Below are positions 32,446 to 41,078 of a stretch of DNA of 64,000 nt, piece after piece. The stretch spans positions 124,001 through 188,000 of the forward strand of contig NZ_JAANHS010000004.1 of NCBI RefSeq assembly GCF_011174775.1. Direction: 5' to 3'. Within the stretch, counting starts at the first letter, position 1. Each line of letters starts with the position of its first letter. Source of the stretch: Rhodobacter calidifons (GTDB taxonomy: Bacteria > Pseudomonadota > Alphaproteobacteria > Rhodobacterales > Rhodobacteraceae). Below the pieces are notes generated by a model. The model was not told the origin of the DNA and did not search any database. It worked only from the letters and a program-made list of their open reading frames with translations. The position numbers and the translations under genes were made by a program.

Positions 32446-33335
32446 CAGAACAGCACCCTGAATCGTTCCGGCAGACGGTAAACCCCCTTGGGCCGCGCCC
32501 CGCCGGGGGCGAAATAGACCACCTTCTTCTCGCGCCAGCCGTCCACCATCTCCTGGCGGAACTCGGGGAAATCCACCGTCTCGGCGCGCGGCGTTTCCTT
32601 CGACAGCGCCTTGTAGGTGTCCCAGGCGGTGTCCCAGCCGGTCTTCTGCCGCTCCACCTCTCCCAGAGCGCCGGACTGGATCACCCGCTGCTCGCGCCGC
32701 CTGGCCAGCCGCGCCTCGGTCATGTCGTGGTCGATGAAGCGCAGATGGAACAGGTAGAGATGCGGGTCCAGATGCAGCTTCGGATGGTTGGCGAAATGCC
32801 CGCCCGGCGCGATGTCGATCCGGTCGGCCGTGATGCAGGGCTTGGCGTAATTCGCGTTCAGCCGGAAGATGCGGCGCACCTCCAGGATGTTGCGCCCCTC
32901 GGCGATCGGCTCGGGCTCCAGCACCGGGTTGTGCACCATCTCGATCGCAAAGGGCGTGATGACCTTCGGCCCGCCCTTCACCGCATATTGCGCCAGATAG
33001 TCCGGCAGGCTGTCCGACACCGCCGGATCGACGCAGACGATCTCGTCCACATCGCCGACCAGCACCCAGTTGTAATAGTTGGTGAATCCGCTCGTCAGCC
33101 GCGACAGCATCTGCCAGCGCCGCTGGTTGAAGCAGTTCCGCGTCTCGTCATAGGGCAGGTAGATGACATTGCAGCCCGCGGCGATCCGCTTGTGTTCCGG
33201 GTCGCCGCCATGGGACAGGACAAAGCAGTTCTCCCGCCCCAACTGACGGCCATAGTAATCGACCCAGCGCGAGAGGAAGAAGTGATCCCCCCCCACCATG
33301 GTCATCGCCATCATCCGGCCGCGTGTCGTGTCCAT
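32445..33335 (-). CDS. Glycosyltransferase family 2-like protein (paralogue of 50798-51727)
   Basis: 296 residues from ATG 33335 (agga just upstream; an ATG seven codons in is an alternative). Family features: MTMVGGDHFFLSRWVDYYGR, FVLSHGGDPEHKRIA, the DXD-like VGDVDEIVCVDPAV, and NANYAKPC followed by HLYLFHLRFIDHDM. The same string of blocks is seen in the gene at 50798-51727. Probably transfers a sugar to a surface glycan; donor and acceptor unknown. Confidence 0.75.
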   Translation of the reverse strand: MDTTRGRMMAMTMVGGDHFFLSRWVDYYGRQLGRENCFVLSHGGDPEHKRIAAGCNVIYLPYDETRNCFNQRRWQMLSRLTSGFTNYYNWVLVGDVDEIVCVDPAVSDSLPDYLAQYAVKGGPKVITPFAIEMVHNPVLEPEPIAEGRNILEVRRIFRLNANYAKPCITADRIDIAPGGHFANHPKLHLDPHLYLFHLRFIDHDMTEARLARRREQRVIQSGALGEVERQKTGWDTAWDTYKALSKETPRAETVDFPEFRQEMVDGWREKKVVYFAPGGARPKGVYRLPERFRVLF

Positions 33336-33474
33336 TCCTGCTTTCCTGCCCGCCGCCCCCGGCATAGCATGAGGCCGAAGCCGGGGCCTAGGGTCTGCAT
33401 GCGCCTGCTCGAACACTTCGTGCTCTCGTCGGTGGACCACCCTGAAAGGAGTGCCCGAAGGGCTCGACGAGCCG

Positions 33475-34419
33475 TCATCCGGGTGCCGCCTTCAACGCCT
33501 GCACCGCCGCCCGGCGGGCGCGGCGGATGAACACGGTCTCCTCCTCCGGCAGGTCGGTCCCCAGCCGCAGCATGGCATCCGCCGCCCGGATCACCAGCCC
33601 CGGCCGGCCCCGGCCCGCCGCCCCGGCCAAAAGCGCGCGCTGCCACTTGGGCACGCCGCGCCGGGCGCGGAAGGCCCGCCAGAACTCCGCAGGCACCGTA
33701 TCGCCCGCGATCAGCGCCTCGATCAGCAGCGGGAAGGTCCCGGCCTTCAGCACCACCCGGATCGCCTCGTGCGTGCAGAAGGGCACCCGGACCAGCTGCA
33801 CGTTCGGCCCGGACAGCCGCGCGGCATGGGCGCGGTCCTCGGGCACGAAGGGATCATAGACCACCACCGCCCGCCGGATATAGGGCACCGCCGCCGCCGC
33901 ATCCAGGAACGGCATCCCCTCCCAGTTCGACTTGCGCACGGCGAAGGGAAAGCGGCTCTCGAACGGCGCGATGACCTTGTTCATCGTGGACTGCGGGCTG
34001 AAGGCCAGCACCCGTGCCTCGGGGATCAGCGGCGCGAAGTTCAGCGCCGCAAAGCCTCCCATCGAAGCGCCGGTCAGCACCACGCGGTCGAAGCGGCGGA
34101 AGAAGCCGCGCTCCTCCAGCCCGCGCAGCAGGGCCGGAGCCGTCGGCTGCCGGAACCAGTCCTTCGCATGGCTCTGCACCCCCAGCACGGCATGGCCCAG
34201 GGGCTCCAGCCGCGTCCAGGCCCAGGGGGGGCGCGGCCAGCCCTCGTCGATGGTGGCGAGGTTGTCGAAGGACACCACCAGCGCCCCGGCGGGCTTTGCG
34301 CTGCGGCCCTCGAACCACAGCTTTGCCTGTGCGCCTTCGACCAGGAAGCGATCGGCCGCCGCCGCCTGGTCCAGCCCCATCCCGGGCGGGATGTCCAGCG
34401 GCGCGACGGTCTGCACCAT
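33475..34419 (-). CDS. Serine-hydrolase-like (alpha/beta-fold) protein
   Basis: 314 residues from MVQTVAPLDIPPGMGLDQAA; the frame extends upstream only as a shadow. LTGASMGGFAALNFAP places a G-x-S-x-G nucleophile elbow at Ser119. Later VVVYDPFVPEDRAHA and VPFCTHEAIRVVL could supply the acid and histidine of a catalytic triad. No signal peptide. The gene starts four bases after the ConA-like gene stop and is followed by a 139-base gap. A glycan deacylase is possible, but the fold and role are inference. Confidence 0.6.
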   Translation of the reverse strand: MVQTVAPLDIPPGMGLDQAAAADRFLVEGAQAKLWFEGRSAKPAGALVVSFDNLATIDEGWPRPPWAWTRLEPLGHAVLGVQSHAKDWFRQPTAPALLRGLEERGFFRRFDRVVLTGASMGGFAALNFAPLIPEARVLAFSPQSTMNKVIAPFESRFPFAVRKSNWEGMPFLDAAAAVPYIRRAVVVYDPFVPEDRAHAARLSGPNVQLVRVPFCTHEAIRVVLKAGTFPLLIEALIAGDTVPAEFWRAFRARRGVPKWQRALLAGAAGRGRPGLVIRAADAMLRLGTDLPEEETVFIRRARRAAVQALKAAPG

Positions 34420-34423
34420 CGGT

Positions 34424-35170
34424 TCAGAAGCTCCAGCGGACATGGGCATGCAGCGCAGCGAGGGCGGCGCGGTCCTCGGGATCCTCCGATCCCGGCAGGC
34501 AGCGGTCGGGCCAGAACAGCACCTCGTGCAGGCGGGACTCTCCCAGGGTCTTGGCCAGGCCCGCCCGGTTCGACCGGCAGCCGATGAAGAAATCCGCCGG
34601 ATGCGCCAGCCCGGGGATCGCCGCCGCGGCCTCGGCCCACTGGCCGTCCAGACCAAGGTGCAGGCGGCGCCCGTCATAGCCCATCACCGCCAGCCGTGCC
34701 CCCGGCACCGGCCGCAGGGGCAGCGAGATCCCGACCGTGGCCTGCCGGTCGGCCACCTGCACCATGCCGTCGCGCTCGGACAGGAAGATCATGTTCCGCG
34801 TCTGTCCGGTAAAGACCGAGGCCAGCGTCCGAGCCTCTCCCTGCGAGCGATAGACCACTGCGACCGTGAAAGCCTCGACCTCGGCGGCAAAACCCGGCAG
34901 GGTGAAGCCGCAATTCTCGCCCTCCCGGCACAGCATGGCACCCGGAGGGCCGGGGTCGAACCGGCTGTTGCCCGTGTTCGGACCTGCCGGAAGAGCGACG
35001 GTCGCCCCCTGCTCCTCGCGCCAGCCGGTGATGGCCGGCCCGTCCTGCACCAGATCGACCGCGCGCGCGATGAAGCGCGCCCCGCCGCTGCGCAGGACGG
35101 CCTCGGCCAGGCGCTCCGCATCCCCTCCGATCAGCGCCCCGGGCGGCAGTTTCGCAGCGATCTGAAGCAT
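34424..35170 (-). CDS. Putative ConA/LamG-like domain protein
   Basis: 248 residues, not matched to a named gene. A jelly-roll-like pattern is suggested by FTLPGFAAEVEAFTVAVVYRSQGEARTL, RNMIFLSERDGMVQVADRQATVGI, and the terminal LHEVLFWPDRCLPGSEDPEDRAALAALHAHVRW, which resembles the closing strand and helix of LamG/concanavalin-like glycan-binding domains. No signal peptide or membrane segment. Four bases before the hydrolase-like gene, 51 bases after the SGNH-like gene. Confidence 0.55.
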   Translation of the reverse strand: MLQIAAKLPPGALIGGDAERLAEAVLRSGGARFIARAVDLVQDGPAITGWREEQGATVALPAGPNTGNSRFDPGPPGAMLCREGENCGFTLPGFAAEVEAFTVAVVYRSQGEARTLASVFTGQTRNMIFLSERDGMVQVADRQATVGISLPLRPVPGARLAVMGYDGRRLHLGLDGQWAEAAAAIPGLAHPADFFIGCRSNRAGLAKTLGESRLHEVLFWPDRCLPGSEDPEDRAALAALHAHVRWSF

Positions 35171-35221
35171 CCCACCTCCTGTAGCCTGCCATCTTGCCGG
35201 TCCGTTCCGGCCGCTGCAAGC

Positions 35222-35956
35222 CTATCCCTGCCGCGCCAGCGCCACCGCCCGCGCCAGCAGCAGCGCACCATAGGCGGCGTTGCGATGCTCGTAATCCGCC
35301 TTCGCCAGGTGGTCGGCGACGGCATAGGCCGGATCGGTGAACAGGCCCGCCGTCACCGTTTCCGCCGGCTGGCGCAAGAGGCGGATCCCGTCTGCGGCCG
35401 CGACCTCCTCCAGGATCTCCCAGAAGCGGGGCAGCCGATCGGGGATCAGCCCGGCCATGGCAGGGCTTATAGCCCCGGCGCGCGCCGGAGGGATGGCGGT
35501 GTAGAAGGCGACCGGCGACAGCAGAACCCGCGCCGTCCCGGTCGCGGCCAGCCCGGCAGCCAGCCGATAGCCCGACTGCCCGCGCAACCCGTCGGACAAC
35601 ATGCGCCGGGCAAGACCCGAGCTGACGAAGGGCCCTTCGGCCAGCGCCCCCAGCAGCCGGACGAACAGCCCCCAGACATAGACCCGCGCCCCGGTGACAT
35701 GGATCACGTCGAAGTCCGCCGCGGGCAGGAAGGTCCGGCCCCTGGCGTTGAACTTGGCAAAGCGCCGGGCGGTGAAGTCGTCCAGCGGATGGATGGCGCC
35801 GTCGCGAAACGCGAGATACCGGAACCGGGTTCCGACATGGCCCCAGTATTCCAGATCGACGCCCGAGACATCGACCAGCCCCTGCGCCTCGGCCTGTCTC
35901 AGGCAGGCGTAGTGGCTGTCGCCGAAGATGCACAGCCGGGGCAGCCGCTCAGCCAT
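35222..35956 (-). CDS. FGDSH-motif SGNH-like protein
   Basis: 244 residues beginning MAERLPRLCIFGDSHYACLRQ. The GDSH block is like the nucleophile block of SGNH/GDSL esterases, but no clear GxND or DxxH follows (AADHLAKADYEHRN is the only late histidine region), so esterase activity is uncertain. Similar short FGDSH proteins accompany polysaccharide clusters. Overlaps the preceding GSCFA gene by eight bases. Confidence 0.6.
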   Translation of the reverse strand: MAERLPRLCIFGDSHYACLRQAEAQGLVDVSGVDLEYWGHVGTRFRYLAFRDGAIHPLDDFTARRFAKFNARGRTFLPAADFDVIHVTGARVYVWGLFVRLLGALAEGPFVSSGLARRMLSDGLRGQSGYRLAAGLAATGTARVLLSPVAFYTAIPPARAGAISPAMAGLIPDRLPRFWEILEEVAAADGIRLLRQPAETVTAGLFTDPAYAVADHLAKADYEHRNAAYGALLLARAVALARQG

Positions 35957-37049
35957 GGCGCGGGTCCGGCGCGAAGGCCGCCAGGATTTCCTGTTCGCAG
36001 CGCAGTTCCTCGGCCTCGGTCAGCTCGGGTTCCAGAGCTTCCTCTGCCGGGCGCGGCGGCACCTCGGCCACCGGCGCCGCCACCGGCTCGCCCCCGAAGG
36101 CCGCCGCCTGATCGCGGAAGAACTGGGCCATCACGTGATCGACGCCCTCGGGCAGCACCGACCGCAGGTTCGGCGCGAAGAAGCGGCCGCGGTAGGCGGG
36201 ATGGGTGATGATCTCGTAAGAGGGGAAGTAATCCACCCGCGCCTGGGTCTGGGCCAGCTCTCCGGCAACCGCGCGCAAGAGCGCCTTGGAATGGCTGGTC
36301 GCGGTCAGGACATGCTGGCCGGAGGCGGTGGCGGTCAGCGGCACCGGCGAGACGGTCAGCAGCACCGACAGGCTGCGGTTGGCCCGGAACATCAGCCGCA
36401 AGGCCGCCCGCATCTCGGCCATCAGCGCGGCGAAGCCGTGGTTGACGAACCGGTGCGCCTCGGGGTCGAACCGCCCCGCCACCGTGCCGGGACAGACGGC
36501 ATATTCCACTCCGCTTGCCCGGTCCGCCCAGGCCTCGGTCAGCCCCATGGTAAAGACGAAGACCTGCGCCCCCCGCACCGCCGCGGCGATGGCGGCCAGC
36601 GTTTCCCGGCGCGAGGCGAAAAGCTCCTCGGGGCTGGCAAAGCCGCCGGGCTCCACGCCGGGGCGGAACGGATCGAAGAACCGGCCGTCCCGTTCCCAGA
36701 CCTCCTCGGGAACCGCTGCCGCGCCCAGCGCCCAGCTCAGCCACTGGCGCAACATGCGCGGGGTGTAGATGTTGCCGGTGCGAAAGCTGAAGGTGCCGTA
36801 GTGGTAGTCCTTGCGCTGCTCGGGCGTCAGGCCCGCCGGTCCCGGCTCGAAATCCAGCCAGCGGTAGCACCGCGCCAGCAAGGCCTTCGAGAAATGCTGC
36901 GCAAAGCAGGACCCCGCCGTCACGATCCGCGTGCGCCGCCTGACCCGGACCTTCGGCTTCCACAGGCCTGTGATCTCCAGCGCGTCGCGACCGGCCACGG
37001 CGCTGCGCCAGAAACGGTCCTCGGGCAGGGTCTCGTAGGGATGCGACAT
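35949..37049 (-). CDS. GSCFA-domain protein
   Basis: 366 residues. RIVTAGSCFAQHFSKALL at about 42-60 is the motif that names the family, and FTMGLTEAWAD, DPEAHRFVNHGFAALMAEM and VSPVPLTATASGQHVLTATSHSKALLRAVAG match the rest. GSCFA proteins are predicted SGNH-type hydrolases acting on cell-wall or surface glycans. First gene of the seven-gene block, divergent from dinB across 113 bases. Confidence 0.85.
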   Translation of the reverse strand: MSHPYETLPEDRFWRSAVAGRDALEITGLWKPKVRVRRRTRIVTAGSCFAQHFSKALLARCYRWLDFEPGPAGLTPEQRKDYHYGTFSFRTGNIYTPRMLRQWLSWALGAAAVPEEVWERDGRFFDPFRPGVEPGGFASPEELFASRRETLAAIAAAVRGAQVFVFTMGLTEAWADRASGVEYAVCPGTVAGRFDPEAHRFVNHGFAALMAEMRAALRLMFRANRSLSVLLTVSPVPLTATASGQHVLTATSHSKALLRAVAGELAQTQARVDYFPSYEIITHPAYRGRFFAPNLRSVLPEGVDHVMAQFFRDQAAAFGGEPVAAPVAEVPPRPAEEALEPELTEAEELRCEQEILAAFAPDPRHG

Positions 37050-37162
37050 GCGCGGGCGATCCTTCCTTTCCGACCGGATAAGGCGGCAGGGCGCGTGGCA
37101 AGGTCAACCGCTTTCGACACCTGCCCTCCACAGCCTGAGGGCGGCGTGGTAGCCTTGCCCAC

Positions 37163-38419
37163 ATGCCCAGCCTCTGCCGCGACTGCCTGACCCTGACCGA
37201 CAGCCCGGTGGCGCGCTGCCCTGCCTGCCGCTCGCCCCGCATCGTGGCGCATGACGAACTGACCGCGCTGTCCATCGCCCACATGGACTGCGACGCCTTC
37301 TACGCCAGCGTGGAAAAACGCGACAACCCCGCCCTGCGCGACCAGCCCGTCATCGTCGGCGGCGGGCAAAGGGGCGTCGTCTCCACCTGCTGCTACATCG
37401 CCCGCATCAAGGGCGTCCGCTCGGCCATGCCGATGTTCCAGGCGCTGAAGCTCTGCCCCGAGGCCGTGGTCGTCAAACCCCGCTTCGCCGCCTATACCGA
37501 AGCCAGCCGCGCCATCCGCGCGATGATGGAGGAACTGACCCCCGCCATCGAGCCCCTGTCGCTGGACGAGGCCTTCCTCGACCTCACCGGCACCGCCCGC
37601 CTGCACGGCGCCCCGCCCGCCGTGCTGCTGGCAAGACTGACCAAACGGATGGAGGATGAACTGGGCCTCACCGGCTCCATCGGCCTTTCCCACAACAAGT
37701 TCCTGGCCAAGATCGCCTCCGACCTCGACAAGCCCCGCGGCTTCTCGGTCATCGGCAAGGCCGAAACCGAGTCCTTCCTCAAACCCAAACCCGTCCGCAT
37801 CATCTGGGGCGTCGGCACCGCGACGCAGACCGCCCTCGAACAGGCCGGCATCCGCACCATCGCTGACCTCCTCCGCTGGGACCGCACCGACCTCACCGCC
37901 CGCTTCGGATCCATGGGCGACCGCCTCTGGCATCTGGCGCGCGGCCTCGACACCCGACGGGTGAACCGGGACGAGAAGCCGAAGTCGATCTCCAAGGAGA
38001 CGACCTTCTTCGAGGACACCTCCGACCCCGACCTCCTCGACGGCCACATCTGGCGCCTGTCCGAACAGGTCGCCGACCGCGCCAAGGCGAAACGGCTGTC
38101 CGGCCGCACCGTGACGCTGAAGCTGAAGCGCAAGGACTTCCAGCTGGTCACCCGCCGCCACGCGCTGAGCGACCCGACCCAACTCACCGACCGCATCTAT
38201 CGCGCCGCCCGCGACCTTTTCGACCACGCAGGGATCACCGGCCCGTTCCGCCTGATCGGCGTCGGCATCTCCGACCTCGCCCCCGAGGACCAGGCCGACC
38301 TCTCCCAGGACCTCCTCGACCCGGGCGCCACCAAACGCGCCGCCGCCGAACGCGCCACCGACGCCATCCGCGCAAGGTTCGGAGCGGAAGCGATCATCAA
38401 GGGCCGCGCCCTGCGCTGA
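37163..38419 (+). CDS. dinB: DNA polymerase IV with N-terminal zinc-ribbon-like extension
   Basis: 418 residues. Y-family translesion polymerase: MDCDAFYASVEKR and SLDEAFLDL carry the catalytic acidic residues, with the little-finger domain at about 280-390. Unlike E. coli DinB it has a 35-residue N-terminal CRDCLTLTDSPVARCPACRS block (CxxC...CxxC) that would bind zinc, an extension known in some alphaproteobacterial DinB proteins. No GTTC-N7-GTTC SOS box was seen in the 113-base upstream region. Confidence 0.92.
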   Translation: MPSLCRDCLTLTDSPVARCPACRSPRIVAHDELTALSIAHMDCDAFYASVEKRDNPALRDQPVIVGGGQRGVVSTCCYIARIKGVRSAMPMFQALKLCPEAVVVKPRFAAYTEASRAIRAMMEELTPAIEPLSLDEAFLDLTGTARLHGAPPAVLLARLTKRMEDELGLTGSIGLSHNKFLAKIASDLDKPRGFSVIGKAETESFLKPKPVRIIWGVGTATQTALEQAGIRTIADLLRWDRTDLTARFGSMGDRLWHLARGLDTRRVNRDEKPKSISKETTFFEDTSDPDLLDGHIWRLSEQVADRAKAKRLSGRTVTLKLKRKDFQLVTRRHALSDPTQLTDRIYRAARDLFDHAGITGPFRLIGVGISDLAPEDQADLSQDLLDPGATKRAAAERATDAIRARFGAEAIIKGRALR

Positions 38420-38912
38420 CCCGCTCCTCGCTCGCGTTCCGTATCGCTCCTCGCTGATCGCCCGTGCGCCGACGCGGCCCCGTAGGCTGGGCTACAGCGC
38501 ACCGTTCCTGCACATCATTTCATGGTCGCCGGATGAGACTCACATGTTAACGCGCCGACAAAGGGGAATGTCTGCCGTTCTTCCGGTAGCCGGGCCGATG
38601 GCCGGTTCTGCATATGGACCCGACCACCCCGACACCCCCCAACCCGGGCAATACACCCCAACTGCCCCCCGAACCCACCATGCCGCACACCAGCCGTTCG
38701 GGTCCGGACCGACAACCTTTCATCTGTCCCCAAATATCCCCGCCGGAGGCCCTCCCGAGCCGGTTGGCCGCAGGCCAGAGGCGAGACAAAAGGCGCGCGC
38801 GTCAGCGCTCAATTTCAAAACCGCCCGCAGCGCCAATCCCTAACCTCCGGTAAACGCCCGCAACCAATCCCTTGAAATCATTCACCCGAAGAACCGCGCC
38901 GCGCGCGGCGCT
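38420..38912. other. 493-base spacer between dinB and the N-formylglutamate amidohydrolase gene
   Basis: No gene that I can support. Contains dispersed repeat A2 (38717-38750, minus strand) in a C-rich stretch (38620-38700). A proline-rich open frame at 38614-38853 runs through the repeat and is rejected. Confidence 0.55.
38717..38750 (-). repeat. Dispersed repeat family A, copy A2
   Basis: On the minus strand it reads gcctccggcggggatatttg followed by gggacagatgaaagg. The first half is identical or near-identical to copy A3 at 48144. Confidence 0.7.
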
Positions 38913-39776
38913 TCACTCCGCCGCCAGCGCCACCCCCGGCGGCTGCACCAGCTCGGCCACCACGCCACCGATCAGCTCCCGGAACCCCTCGAACCCCGCC
39001 AGCGGCTCCACCCGGACCTCGTCCATGTAGAGCGCCCGGTCGATCTCGACCTGCACCACATGCACCCCCCGCGACGGCCTCCCGTAGGCCTGAGCCACAT
39101 AGGCCCCGGCGAAAGGCGCGTTCCGGCCGACCCGCAGGCCCGCCCCGACAAAGGCGGCCTCGACCCGGTCCATCACCTCGCGCCCGGCCGCGGCCCCGTA
39201 GCGGTCGCCCAGAACCACCTCGGGCCTGGGCTGGCCGGGCCGCGTATGCGCCTCGATCGCCTCGTGCGGCATTGAATGGCAGTCGATCAGCACTGCCTGC
39301 CCGAAGCTGGCCCGCACCTCCTCGACCAGTGCGGTCAAGGCCCGGTGATAGGGGTGCCAGAACCGCCGGATCCGGTTCTCGGCCTCTGCCAGTGTCAGCT
39401 TGCCGCGATAGATCGCCCGTCCCCCGGCCACGACACGGGGAATCACCCCCAGCCCGGATGAAACGCGCGGATTGTGCGGAGCCCGGGCGATTCCCTCGAT
39501 GACGGCCGGGTCCAGCTCGTCCGCGGCCCGGTTCAGATCGACAAAGGCCCGCGGCGCCCGCGCAGCCAGAAGCGGCGCCCCGAGTCCCGGCGCCATGCCG
39601 AACAGCCGGTCGACGAAGGCATCCTCCGAGGACCGCATCGACCGCCGGTCCAGCACCACCTGACGCAGGAAATCCGGCGCATAGTCGCATCCCGAATGCG
39701 GCGAGGCGAAGATCAGCGGCGAGATCCGGCGGGCGGGGCGGGTCAGGACATAGGCCTCGGTCTCGCTGCGCAGCAT
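38913..39776 (-). CDS. N-formylglutamate amidohydrolase
   Basis: 287 residues beginning MLRSETEAYVLTRPARRISP. PLIFASPHSGCDYAPDFL, DLNRAADELDP, HPYHRALTALVEEV and LIDCHSMPHEAIEA are the family blocks; the histidines would bind the metal. Releases glutamate from N-formylglutamate in histidine catabolism or acts on related formyl/acyl substrates. No other hut genes are near. Confidence 0.88.
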   Translation of the reverse strand: MLRSETEAYVLTRPARRISPLIFASPHSGCDYAPDFLRQVVLDRRSMRSSEDAFVDRLFGMAPGLGAPLLAARAPRAFVDLNRAADELDPAVIEGIARAPHNPRVSSGLGVIPRVVAGGRAIYRGKLTLAEAENRIRRFWHPYHRALTALVEEVRASFGQAVLIDCHSMPHEAIEAHTRPGQPRPEVVLGDRYGAAAGREVMDRVEAAFVGAGLRVGRNAPFAGAYVAQAYGRPSRGVHVVQVEIDRALYMDEVRVEPLAGFEGFRELIGGVVAELVQPPGVALAAE

Positions 39777-39965
39777 GGGCGCTCCGTTCGGGATGCATCG
39801 ACGTCTCGTCTTCGATATAGCCGCTTTCCCGGGAAAGCCAAAACCCCTTGCGGCCCGGAACGCTTGCCAGTATAGACCCCGCCTGACCGACGCGGTTTGC
39901 CCCGCGTACTTTTCGTTTCACCGGAAGGGACGATCCCGCAAGGGACGGGGCGGCGCCAAGGACAC

Positions 39966-40040
39966 GGGCGGTTAGCTCAGCGGTAGAGCACTACGTTGAC
40001 ATCGTAGTGGCCACTGGTTCGATCCCAGTACCGCCCACCA
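39966..40040 (+). tRNA. tRNA-Val (GAC)
   Basis: 75-nt cloverleaf including encoded CCA. Acceptor gggcggt/accgccc, D-arm gctcagcggtagagc, anticodon arm ctacg-ttgacat-cgtag with anticodon GAC, T-arm with ggttcgatccc. Stand-alone; 71 bases before rpmJ. Confidence 0.96.
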
Positions 40041-40111
40041 TTCACCGCCTCCTCCGGGGGGCATGGTTTCAATCTGGCGCGAGGAAGCGCCGCGTAGAAG
40101 GAGAGCCGACC

Positions 40112-40237
40112 ATGAAAGTCGCCAACTCGCTCCGCTCGCTGAAGACGCGTCACCGCGATTGCCAGATCGTGCGCCGCAAAGGCCGCGTCTATGTGATCAA
40201 CAAGACGCAGAAGCGCTACAAGGCCCGTCAGGGCTGA
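40112..40237 (+). CDS. rpmJ: 50S ribosomal protein L36, zinc-free form
   Basis: 41 residues starting [20 protein letters not shown]. Only one cysteine of the zinc ribbon remains, so this is the C-minus paralogue normal for these bacteria. RBS aaggaga is nine bases upstream of ATG. Confidence 0.96.
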   Translation: MKVANSLRSLKTRHRDCQIVRRKGRVYVINKTQKRYKARQG

Positions 40238-40760
40238 TTCGCTTCCGGCAGACGGAATTCAGGGGCCGCAGGGGGAAACCTCGGCGGCCCTTTCCTTTCG
40301 GCCTGCGTCGAGACGACGAAGTCGCACGAGAAGCCGTTTCTGGCCACCCTAATCCTTGCGACAGGATTTGCAGACCGCCTGGAAGGATCTTGTCCTTGCC
40401 CAACCGTGCACGCCCGGCAGAATCACCCATGCACAGCGACCCCGCCTTCCGGCAGGAACCCCGCGAACGGACCTTCGCCTTCGCCCCCGCGCGCGGATCG
40501 CAATGCCCTTCACGACCCACCGCGCCGGAGGCGGCAAGGCCCGTCAGATGGCCGGGGCATTGAACGAATGGCTGCCTGGTGCGGGCCAGCCCGGCCCTTG
40601 CTTCCGGGCTGCGGCAGGCCGTCAACCTTCCGTTGCCGGCTGTAGCCAACTCCTTGCACTCGAATGACCTCTCCCGTCTGCCCGGCGCAGACGCCTCGCC
40701 GGCCGGTTTACACCCGGCCCCTTCCTCCCCTACAGTCGCCCCACCAGCCCGGAGGTCACC
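40238..40760. other. 523-base spacer between rpmJ and a small protein gene
   Basis: Nothing supportable as a gene on either strand. It contains copy 2 of the 31-bp dispersed repeat (40305-40335). The short open frames here have no ribosome site or recognisable domain. Confidence 0.5.
40305..40335 (+). repeat. Dispersed 31-bp repeat, copy 2
   Basis: Begins gcgtcgagac, contains gacgaagtcgcacgag and ends aagcc; 28 of 31 positions match 14194-14224. Confidence 0.7.
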
Positions 40761-41078
40761 ATGCCCCTGCCCCTCGCCCCCCTGCTTCCGCTTGCCATCC
40801 GCCTGGGCCTCGTCGCGACGACCACCCTTGCCGTCGCGCGCTGGGTGCGGTCCGGCACCCATCCCGGCCGCACCGACCAGCGGGCCGAGGATGCCCTGGA
40901 CAACCTGGGCGAGGGTTTCTCGCTGCACCGCCCCGCGGACCGGGCCACCGATCATCCGTGGCACAGGCAGACCAACGCCACCGCAAGGATCCGCCGGGTG
41001 ATCCGCCTGCGGGGCCGCAGCTACGAGATCGACGGCGGACTGATGGCGCGCCTGCGCCTGCGGCGGACCGGGGAATGA
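40761..41078 (+). CDS. Small hypothetical protein
   Basis: 105 residues from ATG 40761, preceded by ggaggt. A short hydrophobic N-terminus (LAPLLPLAIRLGLVATTTLAV) suggests a membrane anchor, followed by a basic/acidic tail with DNLGEGFSLHRPADR and RRVIRLRGRSYEIDGGLMARL. I know no function. Overlaps the GST gene by four bases (ATGA), so they are co-expressed. Confidence 0.7.
   Translation: MPLPLAPLLPLAIRLGLVATTTLAVARWVRSGTHPGRTDQRAEDALDNLGEGFSLHRPADRATDHPWHRQTNATARIRRVIRLRGRSYEIDGGLMARLRLRRTGE

Noticed and set aside
38614-38853. Proline-rich 79-residue frame in the dinB spacer
   Set aside because: No ribosome site, no known domain, and it runs through a dispersed repeat.
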